Positions 33,673 to 42,747 of a stretch of 64,000 nt of DNA are shown one piece after another. The DNA lies in the NCBI RefSeq assembly GCF_035982055.1, contig NZ_CP108427.1, positions 3,472,001 to 3,536,000 of the forward strand, written 5' to 3'. Both the position numbers and the translations under genes were made by a program. The stretch is from Streptomyces sp. NBC_01288. GTDB lineage: Bacteria > Actinomycetota > Actinomycetes > Streptomycetales > Streptomycetaceae. Within the stretch, counting starts at the first letter, position 1. Every line of letters starts with the position of its first letter. The notes beneath the pieces are model-generated. The model saw nothing but the letters and a program-made list of their open reading frames with translations. It was not told the origin of the DNA and did not search any database.

Positions 33673-34623
33673 ATGACCGCAAGATTCACCCGTCGTACGA
33701 CCGCCCCGCACACCCGGCTGGCAGCGGTCGGTGCGATCGCGGTCGCCTCCACCCTGCTGCTCGCCGGCTGTGGTGACCAGACCAAGAAGGACGACTCCAG
33801 CTCGTCCACCAGCTCGGCGCCGCTGGCGAGCAAGCTGCCCTCCGCGATCCGCGACAAGGGCGTCATCACGGTCGGCTCGGACATCGCGTACGCGCCGGTC
33901 GAGTTCAAGGACAACGCCGGCAAGGTCGTCGGTCTCGACCCGGACCTCGGCGCCGCGATGGGCAAGCAGCTCGGGGTGAAGTTCGAGTTCCAGAACGGCA
34001 CCTTCGACGCGCTCCTCACGGGTCTGCGGTCCAACCGCTACGACATCGCGATGTCGGCGATGACGGACAACAAGAACCGCCAGGACGGTGTCGACCCCGA
34101 CACGGGCAAGAAGGTCGGCGAGGGCGTCGACTTCGTCGACTACCTGACCGCCGGTGTCTCGATCTACACCCGTAAGGGCCAGACCGAGAACATCGCCTCG
34201 TGGTCCGACCTGTGCGGCAAGAAGCTCGCCGTCGAGCGCGGCACCGTCTCCGAGGACCTCGCCAAGTCCGAGACGAAGAAGTGCACGGGCGGCAAGAAGA
34301 TCACCATCGAGGCCTTCGACGACGACCAGCAGTCCCAGACCCGCCTGCGCTCCGGTGGCGCGGACGCGGCCTCCTCCGACTTCCCGGTCGCGGCCTACGC
34401 GGTGAAGACCTCCGGCGGCGGCAAGGACTTCCAGCTCGTCGGCGACCAGGTCGAGGCGGCGCCGTACGGTATCGCGGTCGCCAAGAGCGACACTCAGCTG
34501 CGGGACGCGCTGAAGGCCGCGATGGACGCCGTGATCAAGAGCGGTGAGTACCAGAAGATCCTGACGAAGTGGGGCGCCGAGGACGGTGCCGTCAAGTCGT
34601 CCGTGGTCAACGGCGGCAAGTGA
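33673..34623 (+). CDS. Amino acid ABC transporter, solute-binding lipoprotein
   Basis: The product has 316 residues. The signal peptide ends in the lipobox LLAGC (Cys near residue 34), followed by a Ser-rich linker and a family-3 periplasmic-type binding domain (VGSDIAYAPVEF and FDALLTGLRSNRYDIAMSAM). These proteins bind polar amino acids such as glutamate. GGAGGAA precedes ATG 33673. It is the first gene of a three-gene transporter operon. Confidence 0.92.
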   Translation: MTARFTRRTTAPHTRLAAVGAIAVASTLLLAGCGDQTKKDDSSSSTSSAPLASKLPSAIRDKGVITVGSDIAYAPVEFKDNAGKVVGLDPDLGAAMGKQLGVKFEFQNGTFDALLTGLRSNRYDIAMSAMTDNKNRQDGVDPDTGKKVGEGVDFVDYLTAGVSIYTRKGQTENIASWSDLCGKKLAVERGTVSEDLAKSETKKCTGGKKITIEAFDDDQQSQTRLRSGGADAASSDFPVAAYAVKTSGGGKDFQLVGDQVEAAPYGIAVAKSDTQLRDALKAAMDAVIKSGEYQKILTKWGAEDGAVKSSVVNGGK

Positions 34624-34656
34624 CCGCGGGTCCGCCGTCGCTGAGAGGCAACATCC

Positions 34657-35595
34657 GTGACTACTGACATCGACGGGGCGCCGGGGCCGCAGGACGCGCC
34701 CCCGGCCGCCCCGAAACCCATCAAGGCCATTCCGGTCCGGCACTACGGCCGGTACGTCTCCGCCGTGATCGCGATCGGCATCCTGGTCTCGATCATCTAC
34801 GCGTTCGGCAATGGCCAGATCAACTGGCATGCCGTGCCGGACTACTTCTTCGACCACCGGATCATGACCGGTGTCTACAAGACCCTCCTCCTGACGGTCC
34901 TGTCGATGGTCATCGGCATCGTCGGCGGCATCGGCCTCGCGGTGATGCGGCTGTCGAAGAACCCGGTGACCTCGTCGATCGCCTGGTTCTACATCTGGTT
35001 CTTCCGCGGCACCCCGGTCCTGGTCCAGTTGTTCCTCTGGTTCAACCTGGGCCTGGTCTTCCACTACATCAACCTCGGTCCGATCTACAAGAACTACTGG
35101 TCGGCCTTCATGACGCCGCTGCTGACGGCGCTGCTCGGCCTCGGCCTCAACGAGGCCGCGTACATGGCGGAGATCTGCCGCGCCGGTCTGCTCGCCGTCG
35201 ACGAGGGCCAGACCGAGGCCTCGCACGCGCTGGGCATGAGCCATGCCAAGACGCTGCGCCGGATCGTGATCCCGCAGGCGATGCGCGTGATCGTGCCGCC
35301 GACGGGCAACGAAGTGATCAACATGCTGAAGACGACCTCGCTCGTGGCGGCCGTCCAGTATCCGGAGCTCTTCCGCTACGCCCAGGACATCGGCCAGAAC
35401 TCCGGCGCCCCGGTGGAGATGTACTTCCTCGCCGCCGCCTGGTACCTGATCATGACGTCGGTCCTGAGCGTCGGGCAGTACTACGTCGAGCGCTACTACG
35501 CCCGCGGCTCCAGCCGCGCGCTGCCGAACACGCCATATCAGAAGATCAAGGCGAACATGCTGTCCATCGGCCGTCCGACGGGAGGCGCGGCATGA
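34657..35595 (+). CDS. Amino acid ABC transporter permease
   Basis: The product has 312 residues with a long cytoplasmic start and about five membrane helices. The EAA loop ([22 protein letters not shown] and following) that contacts the ATPase is intact. It is a His/Glu/Gln-type permease and probably works as a homodimer, since only one permease gene is present. GTG start at 34657 with GAGAGG upstream. It overlaps the ATPase gene by 4 bases. Confidence 0.92.
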   Translation: MTTDIDGAPGPQDAPPAAPKPIKAIPVRHYGRYVSAVIAIGILVSIIYAFGNGQINWHAVPDYFFDHRIMTGVYKTLLLTVLSMVIGIVGGIGLAVMRLSKNPVTSSIAWFYIWFFRGTPVLVQLFLWFNLGLVFHYINLGPIYKNYWSAFMTPLLTALLGLGLNEAAYMAEICRAGLLAVDEGQTEASHALGMSHAKTLRRIVIPQAMRVIVPPTGNEVINMLKTTSLVAAVQYPELFRYAQDIGQNSGAPVEMYFLAAAWYLIMTSVLSVGQYYVERYYARGSSRALPNTPYQKIKANMLSIGRPTGGAA

Positions 35596-36401
35596 GCCCG
35601 AAGCTCAGCAAGACCGACGACGCCGCTACGACGGACCCCTCGGTCCCGATGGTCAAGTCCGAGGGTGTCCACAAGTCGTTCGGCCCGGTCGAGGTCCTCA
35701 AGGGCATCGACCTGGAGGTGAAGTCCGGCGAGGTGTTCTGCCTCATCGGCCCCTCCGGCTCCGGCAAGTCGACCTTCCTGCGGTGCATCAACCACCTGGA
35801 GAAGGTCAACGCGGGCCGGCTGTACGTCGACGGCGAGCTGGTCGGCTACCGCCAACAGGGCGACAAGCTCTACGAGTTGCGCGATCGCGAGGTCGCGGTG
35901 AAGCGCCGGGACATCGGCATGGTCTTCCAGCGCTTCAACCTGTTCCCGCACATGACGGCCGTGGAGAACATCACCGAGGCGCCGGTGCAGGTCCGGGGCG
36001 TCAACAAGGGCCAGGCCAGGGAGCGCGCGATGCAGCTCCTGGAGCGGGTGGGGCTGTCCGACAAGGCGCAGAACTACCCCTCGCAGCTCTCCGGCGGCCA
36101 GCAGCAACGGGTGGCCATCGCACGGGCGTTGGCGATGGACCCGAAGCTGATGCTCTTCGACGAGCCGACCTCGGCCCTCGACCCGGAGCTGGTCGGCGAC
36201 GTCCTCGACGTCATGCGCGACCTCGCCGAGTCCGGCATGACGATGATCGTCGTCACCCACGAGATGGGCTTCGCCCGCGAGGTCGGCGACAGCCTCGTCT
36301 TCATGGACGGCGGCGTGGTGGTCGAATCCGGCCACCCGCGCGACGTCCTGACGAACCCTCAGCACGAGCGCACCCAGGGGTTCCTGTCCAAGGTGCTCTG
36401 A
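35592..36401 (+). CDS. Amino acid ABC transporter ATP-binding protein
   Basis: The product has 269 residues: Walker [10 protein letters not shown] near residue 54, signature [15 protein letters not shown], Walker [13 protein letters not shown] and the switch His in VVTHEMGFA. It energises the permease that it overlaps. It belongs to the GluA/GlnQ class of polar amino acid importers. Confidence 0.93.
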   Translation: MSPKLSKTDDAATTDPSVPMVKSEGVHKSFGPVEVLKGIDLEVKSGEVFCLIGPSGSGKSTFLRCINHLEKVNAGRLYVDGELVGYRQQGDKLYELRDREVAVKRRDIGMVFQRFNLFPHMTAVENITEAPVQVRGVNKGQARERAMQLLERVGLSDKAQNYPSQLSGGQQQRVAIARALAMDPKLMLFDEPTSALDPELVGDVLDVMRDLAESGMTMIVVTHEMGFAREVGDSLVFMDGGVVVESGHPRDVLTNPQHERTQGFLSKVL

Positions 36402-36413
36402 ACGATCCCGAAC

Positions 36414-36455
36414 GGCTGATGCCGCCCACCCCGGCCGGGGTGGGCGGCATCAGCC
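36414..36455 (+). terminator. Intrinsic terminator after the transporter operon
   Basis: Perfect 19-bp stem (36414-36432 with 36437-36455), loop GGCC, followed by GTTTC. It lies between convergent genes and may serve both. Confidence 0.9.
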
Positions 36456-36463
36456 GTTTCACG

Positions 36464-36910
36464 TCAGTGCAGGTTGAGCCAGGGGCTGCGCGGTGACAGG
36501 TTGCCCTCCGTGGTCACGTTGTACATGTGCACGAAGGTCTCGAACTGTCCCTTGCCGTGGAAGTCCTTGCCGTTGTAGCGCTTGTTGACCACCTTCCCCG
36601 TCGGGCAGGTGTAGACCTTCTTGGAGACGATCTTCTCGCCGGTGGTGACGGCGGTGATGAGGATCTTGCACTTCGGGTGCTTCTTCCCCATGGAGACGAT
36701 CGCGTAGGGGTGCCCCACTCGCGTGGCCTTCTTGCTGATGCAGGACTTCCAGGTGATCAGGGTGCTGTCGTTGGGATAAGTGTCCACGTCCGAGTACGAG
36801 TAGCACCCGCCGTTCCCTTCGGCGAAGGCCGCCGGCGCCGCGGTCCATCCCGCGACCGACACGACCGCACACATCACGACTGCCCCAGCGGCCTTCTTGA
36901 GCTGCAACAC
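36464..36910 (-). CDS. Small secreted protein of unknown function
   Basis: The product has 148 residues. A signal peptide (KKAAGAVVMCAVVSVAGW, cleavage after AFA near residue 30) precedes a mature domain with four cysteines (GCYSYSDVD, WKSCISKK, PKCKILI, YTCPTGK) that could form two disulphides. GTG 36908-36910 is chosen because GGAAGAGGA lies 8 bases upstream. No family recognised. Confidence 0.75.
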   Translation of the reverse strand: MLQLKKAAGAVVMCAVVSVAGWTAAPAAFAEGNGGCYSYSDVDTYPNDSTLITWKSCISKKATRVGHPYAIVSMGKKHPKCKILITAVTTGEKIVSKKVYTCPTGKVVNKRYNGKDFHGKGQFETFVHMYNVTTEGNLSPRSPWLNLH

Positions 36911-37037
36911 AGACTCGTCCTCTTCCGTTCTCGGGCGGCACACCAGCCACCCGGCCACAGAAGATCATCCCAGACACTTGCCCGCTTGCGCAAAGATGCA
37001 ACGACACCAGCGCGACACAACGGCCGCGAATCTGGGC

Positions 37038-37796
37038 CTACTTCAGCGCCAGCAGCACCGTGTCGGAAGGCGAGCACCACACCGCCCGGGCCTCCCCGAA
37101 CCCCTGCTCGCGCAGTACGCGCGCGTGCCAGGCCGGGGAGGGCATGTCGCCGTCCGCGTGCTCGCCGTAGATCTCGTAGCGGCGGGCCGTCGGTCCGGCG
37201 AGGACGGGGTCCTGGGCGGCGAGCTGCCACCACTCGGCCCAGTCCAGGACGCCGTTCCCCTTGGCCCGATCCATCTGCGCGTGCCGCTGCGCGCGCTCCG
37301 CCGCGTTGATCCTGGGCGTCGACTCGTCGATCATGTGGTCCGCGTTCATGAAGACACCGCCGTCGCGGACGAGTCCCGCGACCTGACCGTAGAGGGCCGC
37401 GAGGGGTTCGCTGTGCAGCCAGTGGAGGGCCGTGGCGGTCAGCACGGCGTCGTACGAGTCGTACGGCAGCCTCGTCGTCCACTCCGGGTCCTTGAGGTCG
37501 GCCGTCACGAAGGTGACCCGCTCGTCGTCCGCGAAGGTGCCCTCGGCGATGGCGAGGAGCGCCGGGTCGAGGTCGACCCCGGTGCTGGTGGCGTCCGGGA
37601 GGCGGGCGAGCAGCCGGGCCGTGATGCTGCCGGTGCCGCAGGCGAGGTCGAGCACGCGGGGTGCGGGGCCGGTGAGGGCCTCGACCATGTCGAGCATGAT
37701 CCGGAAGCGGTCCTCCCGGTCGGGCATGTACCACTCCTGCTGCCGGTCCCAGCTCTCCTGCCAGGCCTGCCAGTCGGTTCCGACACCGGTCGTCAT
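37038..37796 (-). CDS. Class I SAM-dependent methyltransferase
   Basis: The product has 252 residues. Motif I is VLDLACGTGSIT near residue 50, motif II VDLDPALLAIAEG follows, and ALHWLHSEPL resembles the Tam/UbiE-like group. It is soluble. A strong AGGGGG site precedes ATG 37794-37796. Substrate unknown. It is divergent from the CGNR gene with 100 bases between. Confidence 0.85.
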   Translation of the reverse strand: MTTGVGTDWQAWQESWDRQQEWYMPDREDRFRIMLDMVEALTGPAPRVLDLACGTGSITARLLARLPDATSTGVDLDPALLAIAEGTFADDERVTFVTADLKDPEWTTRLPYDSYDAVLTATALHWLHSEPLAALYGQVAGLVRDGGVFMNADHMIDESTPRINAAERAQRHAQMDRAKGNGVLDWAEWWQLAAQDPVLAGPTARRYEIYGEHADGDMPSPAWHARVLREQGFGEARAVWCSPSDTVLLALK

Positions 37797-37896
37797 GAGG
37801 ACCCCCTGTCCACTCACTGTCGTAATACCCTGGAAGCACGATCAGCTGTTACCCGACCGCATCCACGACCATAGAGCGCCTCCGTAAGGACTACAA

Positions 37897-38526
37897 GTGG
37901 AACTGGCCTATTACTCGGACTACGCCGTACGCCTCGTCAACACCGAGGAACCGGCGCGGGGCAAGGACGCCCTGACCTCGGTCGAGGCCGTGCGGGACCT
38001 GTTCGGCACCAACCAGGAGGCGGCCCGCCGCGCCGCCGACGCCGACGTCACCCGCTTCCGTTCGGTCCGGGGGCGGCTGCGGGCGGTCTTCGAGGCGGCC
38101 GACGGCGGCGACGAGACCCTCTCCGTGAACCTGCTGAACTCGCTCCTGCTGGAGTTCCCGGTCAGCCCGCAGATCTCCGGGCACAACTTCCGTGACGACG
38201 ACGGCCGTCCGCTGTGGCACATGCACCTCGCGGACCACCCGTCGAACGCGACGGCCGGCTACGCGGCGATCGCGGCCATGGGCCTGGCCTTCCATCTCAC
38301 CGAGTACGGCGTCGACCGCCTGGGCCTGTGCGAGGCGGCGCCGTGCCGCAACGCCTACCTGGACACCTCGACGAACCGCTCCCGGCGCTACTGCTCGGAC
38401 CGTTGCGCGACCCGCGCCAACGTCGCCGCCTACCGGGCCCGGAAGCGCCTGGAGGCCGACCGGTCGGGAAACACGGGCCTGGCGGCCGAGAGCGCCCAGC
38501 GGACGAGCGCGAGCGGCGACCGCTGA
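37897..38526 (+). CDS. CGNR zinc-finger protein
   Basis: The product has 209 residues. An N-terminal ABATE-like stress-binding region is followed by a C-terminal treble-clef finger (CEAAPCRNAYLDTSTNRSRRYCSDRC, read in parts: CEAAPC, then RRYCSDRC) and the helix TRANVAAYRARKR. Such proteins are taken to be transcription regulators. GTG start at 37897 with AAGGA upstream. Its 3' end overlaps the convergent sodX gene by 97 bases. Confidence 0.85.
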   Translation: MELAYYSDYAVRLVNTEEPARGKDALTSVEAVRDLFGTNQEAARRAADADVTRFRSVRGRLRAVFEAADGGDETLSVNLLNSLLLEFPVSPQISGHNFRDDDGRPLWHMHLADHPSNATAGYAAIAAMGLAFHLTEYGVDRLGLCEAAPCRNAYLDTSTNRSRRYCSDRCATRANVAAYRARKRLEADRSGNTGLAAESAQRTSASGDR

Positions 38527-38864
38527 CCGGACTTCGGCGGCCGGTACCGGAAACGCACCCTGCCCAGCACCAGATCCTCCGGCACGGCGCCGTAATCGGT
38601 ACTGTCCCCACCGGCGAACGCGTTGTCCCCGAGCACCCACCACCCGCCGTCCCGCCGCTCCGCGGCCCGCTTCACGACCAGCAGGTCCTGCTGGAACGGA
38701 TGCCTCAGCACGACGATGTCGCCGGGCCTGATCCGCGCCCCGTACTGCACCACGAGCAGATCCCCGTGCAGCAGCGTCGGCACCATGGACGGCCCGGTCA
38801 CCTCGGCCGTCCCGAAGGGCAGTGCGGCCCTCCCGCGCTCGGTCTCCTGCGACAGCTCCGGCAT
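38430..38864 (-). CDS. sodX: Nickel superoxide dismutase maturation protease
   Basis: The product has 144 residues and is an S26-type signal peptidase-like protease: catalytic Ser in GPSMVPTLLHGD near residue 27, Lys in LLVVKRAAE near 68, and the GDNAFAGGDS box. It removes the N-terminal propeptide of SodN so that His1 can bind nickel. GGGGAGG about 9 bases before ATG 38862-38864 supports this start over an upstream ATG at 38933. It is divergent from sodN, its substrate gene. The 3' end overlaps the CGNR gene. Confidence 0.88.
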   Translation of the reverse strand: MPELSQETERGRAALPFGTAEVTGPSMVPTLLHGDLLVVQYGARIRPGDIVVLRHPFQQDLLVVKRAAERRDGGWWVLGDNAFAGGDSTDYGAVPEDLVLGRVRFRYRPPKSGQRSPLALVRWALSAARPVFPDRSASRRFRAR

Positions 38865-39009
38865 CCCCGGCACCTCCCCGGTCCTATCCTCCACCAGTCT
38901 GAGTCCGACCCTGGACTTTTGTCCTAAGCCCATGGGGGCACTCGCGAAATCAGCTTCTCCAGGGAGTAATGTCCCACCTGAGAAGACGATCACGAGGAAG
39001 GAACGCTCC

Positions 39010-39405
39010 ATGCTTTCCCGCCTGTTTGCCCCCAAGGTGAAGGTCAGCGCGCACTGCGACCTGCCCTGCGGTGTGTACGACCCGGCCCAGGCCCGCATCG
39101 AGGCGGAGTCGGTGAAGGCCGTGCAGGACAAGATGGCCGCCAACGACGACCCGCACTTCCAGGCGCGCGCCATCGTCATCAAGGAGCAGCGCGCCGAGCT
39201 CGCGAAGCACCACGTCTCGGTGCTCTGGAGCGACTACTTCAAGCCCCCGCACTTCGAGAAGTACCCGGAGCTGCACCAGCTGGTCAACGACACCCTGAAG
39301 GCCCTCTCGGCCGCCAAGGCGTCCACCGACCCGGCGACGGGCCAGAAGGCGCTCGACTACATCGCCCAGATCGACAAGATCTTCTGGGAGACCAAGAAGG
39401 CCTGA
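39010..39405 (+). CDS. sodN: Nickel-containing superoxide dismutase precursor
   Basis: The product has 131 residues. After a 14-residue propeptide (MLSRLFAPKVKVSA) the mature enzyme begins HCDLPCGVYDP, the nickel hook in which His1, Cys2 and Cys6 bind the metal. The rest is the four-helix bundle of the hexameric enzyme. It converts superoxide to hydrogen peroxide and oxygen. AGGAA lies about 10 bases before the ATG. Nickel activates sodN expression in Streptomyces; the 145-base region shared with sodX should hold the control site. Confidence 0.97.
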   Translation: MLSRLFAPKVKVSAHCDLPCGVYDPAQARIEAESVKAVQDKMAANDDPHFQARAIVIKEQRAELAKHHVSVLWSDYFKPPHFEKYPELHQLVNDTLKALSAAKASTDPATGQKALDYIAQIDKIFWETKKA

Positions 39406-39604
39406 CACCCAGTCGGCCCGACCCGACCGACCGGCGATCGGTGCACCATCGCAGGTCGGCGGGCGCAGGTCAGCGGGTTTGGGGAAGGGGCTCGGCCGGT
39501 TCACCGGCGGAGCCCCTTCGTCGTTCTACGCCAACGCCGGAGGCCGTGTGCGCGATGACCGGCGGGGCTCTCGAACCGTGATGGTGCGCTACAAGCGTCG
39601 CAGC

Positions 39605-40288
39605 TCAAACGGAACGCTGGATCGCAGAGCCCGGTCCCCGGGCAGGATCGACGACGGCGGCGGCGATCCGGAACCGTTCGTCGAGCCCGGACCAGATCTC
39701 GTCCAGCAGTTCCTCACCGTTCCTGGCGCCGACAGCGGCCTCGGTGAAGGGAGCGGCGACCGAGACCCGTTCGCCATCGGAGTCGTAGGTGGTCAGCAGG
39801 ACCGCCTCGCCGGGTTCCAGATCCTGTACGGCGAGGGTCATCACGTTGCTGGTCGGACGTGCGGCGCGACTGGGCCGGGCGGCTCCGAAAACGGTGGTGC
39901 GTCCGCCGTCGCGGCTGATCAGCGCGGTGATCCGGGACGTCCGGATCGGCGGGTCCGGTTCGTACGCGAAGCCGCTGAGCGCTTCGGTGGGCGCGGCTCC
40001 CGCACGGAGTCGTTCCGCGGCCTGGGACACCTGCTCACCATTGCCCAGAACCAGCCAGCCGCCGGTGGCCGTGGCGGCGGCGTAGTGGCGCAGCGGATCG
40101 TGTCTCCCCATGGTGAGGGGGCCGACCACGAGCTCACCGTCGATCAGTCGCAGGGCGCGGTCGCGCGAGGCAGGGCTGCGGCCGGTGAGGAAGTAACCAC
40201 CCAGAACCGCTCCGGAGTGGGTGCGGGCGCACAGAACCCCGCGGCCCGGATAGGAGTTTGCGGACAGCAGGTCGTGGAGGGAGAGCAT
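39605..40288 (-). CDS. PurO-type IMP cyclohydrolase-like protein
   Basis: The product has 227 residues. The N-terminal region (NSYPGRGVLCART and GYFLTGRSPASRDR) matches the IMP cyclohydrolase family found in archaea (PurO) and some bacteria, which closes the ring of FAICAR to give IMP. It is unrelated in fold to the cyclohydrolase half of bacterial PurH. The gene upstream on the same strand (88 bases away) encodes the missing transformylase activity, so the two together make the last two steps of purine synthesis. A main bifunctional purH would be expected elsewhere in the genome. Confidence 0.7.
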   Translation of the reverse strand: MLSLHDLLSANSYPGRGVLCARTHSGAVLGGYFLTGRSPASRDRALRLIDGELVVGPLTMGRHDPLRHYAAATATGGWLVLGNGEQVSQAAERLRAGAAPTEALSGFAYEPDPPIRTSRITALISRDGGRTTVFGAARPSRAARPTSNVMTLAVQDLEPGEAVLLTTYDSDGERVSVAAPFTEAAVGARNGEELLDEIWSGLDERFRIAAAVVDPARGPGSAIQRSV

Positions 40289-40375
40289 GCGGCCGCGCTT
40301 TCTGGTGTCGGTCGGGAGGGAGGCGGCGCTTTTCTGACGCGGCGCCCCGCGAGCGCCGTCGCAGGGCCTGGTTCC

Positions 40376-41533
40376 TCAGTGGTGGAACAGCCTGAGGCCG
40401 GTGCGTACGAGGGTGATCCGATGCTCGCGGCATGCGTCCTCGACCTCGGCGGAGCGGATCGATCCGCCCGGCTCGGCGATGTAGCGGACACCGTGCCGCT
40501 GTGCGTGGTCGACGTTGTCGCGGAACGGCAAAGCCCCGTCGGAGACGAACGCGACGCCCTTCAGACGGGCCGTCCACTCGGCGCGCGAGCTGCCGGTCAG
40601 CGCTTCCCTCGGTTGTGACAGCGCACGGGAGAGGCGGGTGCTCTCGTCCGGCGTGAGGTCACCCTCGACGGAGCGGATCTGCCAGTTGATCCGGTCCTGG
40701 CGCCGGATGTCCGGCCGGAAGGCGAGGGCGCGAACCGCCGGATGGCGGCGCAACCACCAGGTGTCGGCCTTCGCGCCGGCAAGCCGCGTGCAGTCGACGC
40801 GGGACTGCTGTCCCGCGCCGATGCCCAGCGTCATCCCGTCCCGCAGGTAGCACACCGAGTTGGACTGGGTGTGACGCAGCACCACCAGGCCGAGCAGAAG
40901 ATCCTCCGCGGCCGTCGTGGGCAGCGCACCGCACACGACGTTCTCCAACAGCGTGGCGGCGAGCGGCACTTCGTCCCGTTGCTGGGCCAGGCGCAGGCCG
41001 AAGACCTCGCGCGTCTCACGCTCCGGCGGCACAAAGGCCGGGTCCGCTTCCATGACGAGGAAGCGGCCGTTCTTCTTCTTGGCGAGCGTTCCCACGGTGC
41101 CCGGCGCATAGCCCGGCGCGATGACGCCGTCGCAGACCACGCGGGCCAGCGATGCGGCAAGTTCCGCGTCGACCGGGTGCGAGACGGCGGCGAAGTCTCC
41201 GTAGGAGGACTTCGGATCGGCATCGCGTGCGCGCAGATACGCGCTGGTCAGGGGGCCTACATCGTGCTGCTGAACGCCGTGGAGCTCCGCTGTCACGTCA
41301 TCGACGGCCCCGGCCACGGCGGCACCGGCGGGTGAGACATGCTTGAAGGAAGCGGCCGCCGGCCGATTCAGGACCCGGCTCGCCTCGTACACCAGCTGCC
41401 AGCCGTTCAGCGCGTCCAACATGTTGATGTACGACGGGCTTCCCCGCACCACCCGAACCGGCCACCGGCCGGGCCGCACCGGTGTCGCATCGGCGGGCTG
41501 CTGCTGCGGGTTGATTCCGTAACGCAGTTCCAC
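40376..41533 (-). CDS. Stand-alone AICAR transformylase (PurH C-terminal type)
   Basis: The product has 385 residues. It has LRYGINPQQ at the start, SFKHVSPAGAA near residue 62 (the Lys-His pair of the active site), TQSNSVCYLRDGM and GIGAGQQSRVDC: the complete AICAR formyltransferase domain of PurH without the N-terminal MGS-like cyclohydrolase domain. It uses 10-formyl-tetrahydrofolate to formylate AICAR. It is probably co-transcribed with the PurO-like gene. A copy outside the usual purine genes may serve a special need such as nucleoside metabolism. That is inference. Confidence 0.88.
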   Translation of the reverse strand: MELRYGINPQQQPADATPVRPGRWPVRVVRGSPSYINMLDALNGWQLVYEASRVLNRPAAASFKHVSPAGAAVAGAVDDVTAELHGVQQHDVGPLTSAYLRARDADPKSSYGDFAAVSHPVDAELAASLARVVCDGVIAPGYAPGTVGTLAKKKNGRFLVMEADPAFVPPERETREVFGLRLAQQRDEVPLAATLLENVVCGALPTTAAEDLLLGLVVLRHTQSNSVCYLRDGMTLGIGAGQQSRVDCTRLAGAKADTWWLRRHPAVRALAFRPDIRRQDRINWQIRSVEGDLTPDESTRLSRALSQPREALTGSSRAEWTARLKGVAFVSDGALPFRDNVDHAQRHGVRYIAEPGGSIRSAEVEDACREHRITLVRTGLRLFHH

Positions 41534-41840
41534 GTCATGGCCTCCTCAGCTGAAGATCACTGACGGAGGCGCCCAGGCGGTCGACGCTCACGTGAAGGAA
41601 CGGCCGCTTCCCGGTGGTTGTCCACCCTCGCCAGTCGCGGCCGGGCACCACTGTAACGGCAGACGGCAGACACGGCATGGTGATCGGAGGCCGCCTGAGG
41701 GCGGAGCCGGACTGTGCGCCGCGGCGGTCCCGGGCAGCGGGCGGCACCGCGGGCGGCCGCTCCCCGCGGTCCGCACACAGCCCGCAAGAGACCCGCTGTT
41801 CCCGGCCCGGTGAAAGCGGCCCCGTGCCATCCTGGACGAC
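41534..41840. other. Divergent intergenic region, transformylase/AraC genes
   Basis: About 307 bases of GC-rich DNA that must hold promoters for both directions. I see no clear operator, terminator or RNA structure in it. Confidence 0.4.
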
Positions 41841-42251
41841 GTGAACCGCGACGACCTCGTACGGCTGCGCCAGGCCCGCGACCGCATGAACCGCGAGTAC
41901 GCCGAACCGCTCGACATGGCCTCGATCGCCCGCACCGCGCTGATGTCCCCGGGCCACTTCCAGCGCAGCTTCCGCGCCGCGTACGGGGAGACGCCGTACA
42001 GCTATCTCATGACCCGGCGGATAGAGCGCGCGAAGGCGTTGCTGCGGCGCGGGGACCTGAGCGTGACCGAGGTGTGCATGGCCGTCGGCTGTACGTCGCT
42101 CGGTTCGTTCAGCTCCCGTTTCACCGAGCTGGTCGGTGAGACGCCCAGCGCCTACCGCGCCCGTTCCCACGAGGCGGGCACGGTGATCCCGTCCTGCGTG
42201 GCCCGCACCTTTACCCGGCCGAACCGGGCGGGACCGCCGCTCCGCCCCTAG
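41841..42251 (+). CDS. Short AraC-family regulator
   Basis: The product has 136 residues, only the DNA-binding part of an AraC protein: two helix-turn-helices (DMASIARTALMSPGHFQRSF and SVTEVCMAVGCTSLGSFSSR) and the ETPSAYRAR end. It lacks a ligand domain. The VOC gene follows after 10 bases, so the regulator may control that gene. AraC-VOC pairs of this build are common in Streptomyces. Starts at GTG 41841. Confidence 0.88.
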   Translation: MNRDDLVRLRQARDRMNREYAEPLDMASIARTALMSPGHFQRSFRAAYGETPYSYLMTRRIERAKALLRRGDLSVTEVCMAVGCTSLGSFSSRFTELVGETPSAYRARSHEAGTVIPSCVARTFTRPNRAGPPLRP

Positions 42252-42261
42252 CCTGTCGTCC

Positions 42262-42678
42262 ATGGACCTGAAACTCCGCCAGTGCTTCATCGCCGTCGAC
42301 GACCACGACAAGGCGCTCGCCTTCTACTGCGACGTCCTGGAGCTGGAAATCCGTAACGACGTCGGTTTCGAGGGCATGCGGTGGGTGACCGTGGGGTCGC
42401 CGTTGCAGCCTGACGTGGAGATCGTCCTGGAGCCGCCGGCCGCGAACCCGGACGCCTCCCCCGCCGACAAGCAGGCCATGGCCGAACTACTCGCCAAGGG
42501 CACCCTGCGCGGGGTCAACTTCACCACCGCCGACTGCGACGCCCTCTACGCCAGGGTCCAGGAGTCCGGCGCCGAGGTGGTCCAGGAACCGACGGACCAG
42601 CCGTACGGCGTCCGCGACTGCGCGTTCCGCGACCCGGCCGGGAACATGCTGCGGTTCATGCAGCGGAGTGAGGACTGA
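42262..42678 (+). CDS. VOC-family (glyoxalase-like) protein
   Basis: The product has 138 residues with two beta-alpha-beta-beta-beta modules typical of the VOC fold: FIAVDDHDKALAFYCDVLEL at the start and VRDCAFRDPAGNMLRFMQ at the end, the latter carrying a possible metal-binding Glu/His position. It may be a lyase, dioxygenase or binding protein. It forms an operon with the AraC regulator. Confidence 0.85.
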   Translation: MDLKLRQCFIAVDDHDKALAFYCDVLELEIRNDVGFEGMRWVTVGSPLQPDVEIVLEPPAANPDASPADKQAMAELLAKGTLRGVNFTTADCDALYARVQESGAEVVQEPTDQPYGVRDCAFRDPAGNMLRFMQRSED

Positions 42679-42747
42679 CGGAGCGAGGACCGACCGGCGG
42701 CCGAAAAACACGCGGGCGGCTCCCTGCCCCGCGCCTACGATCACGCC

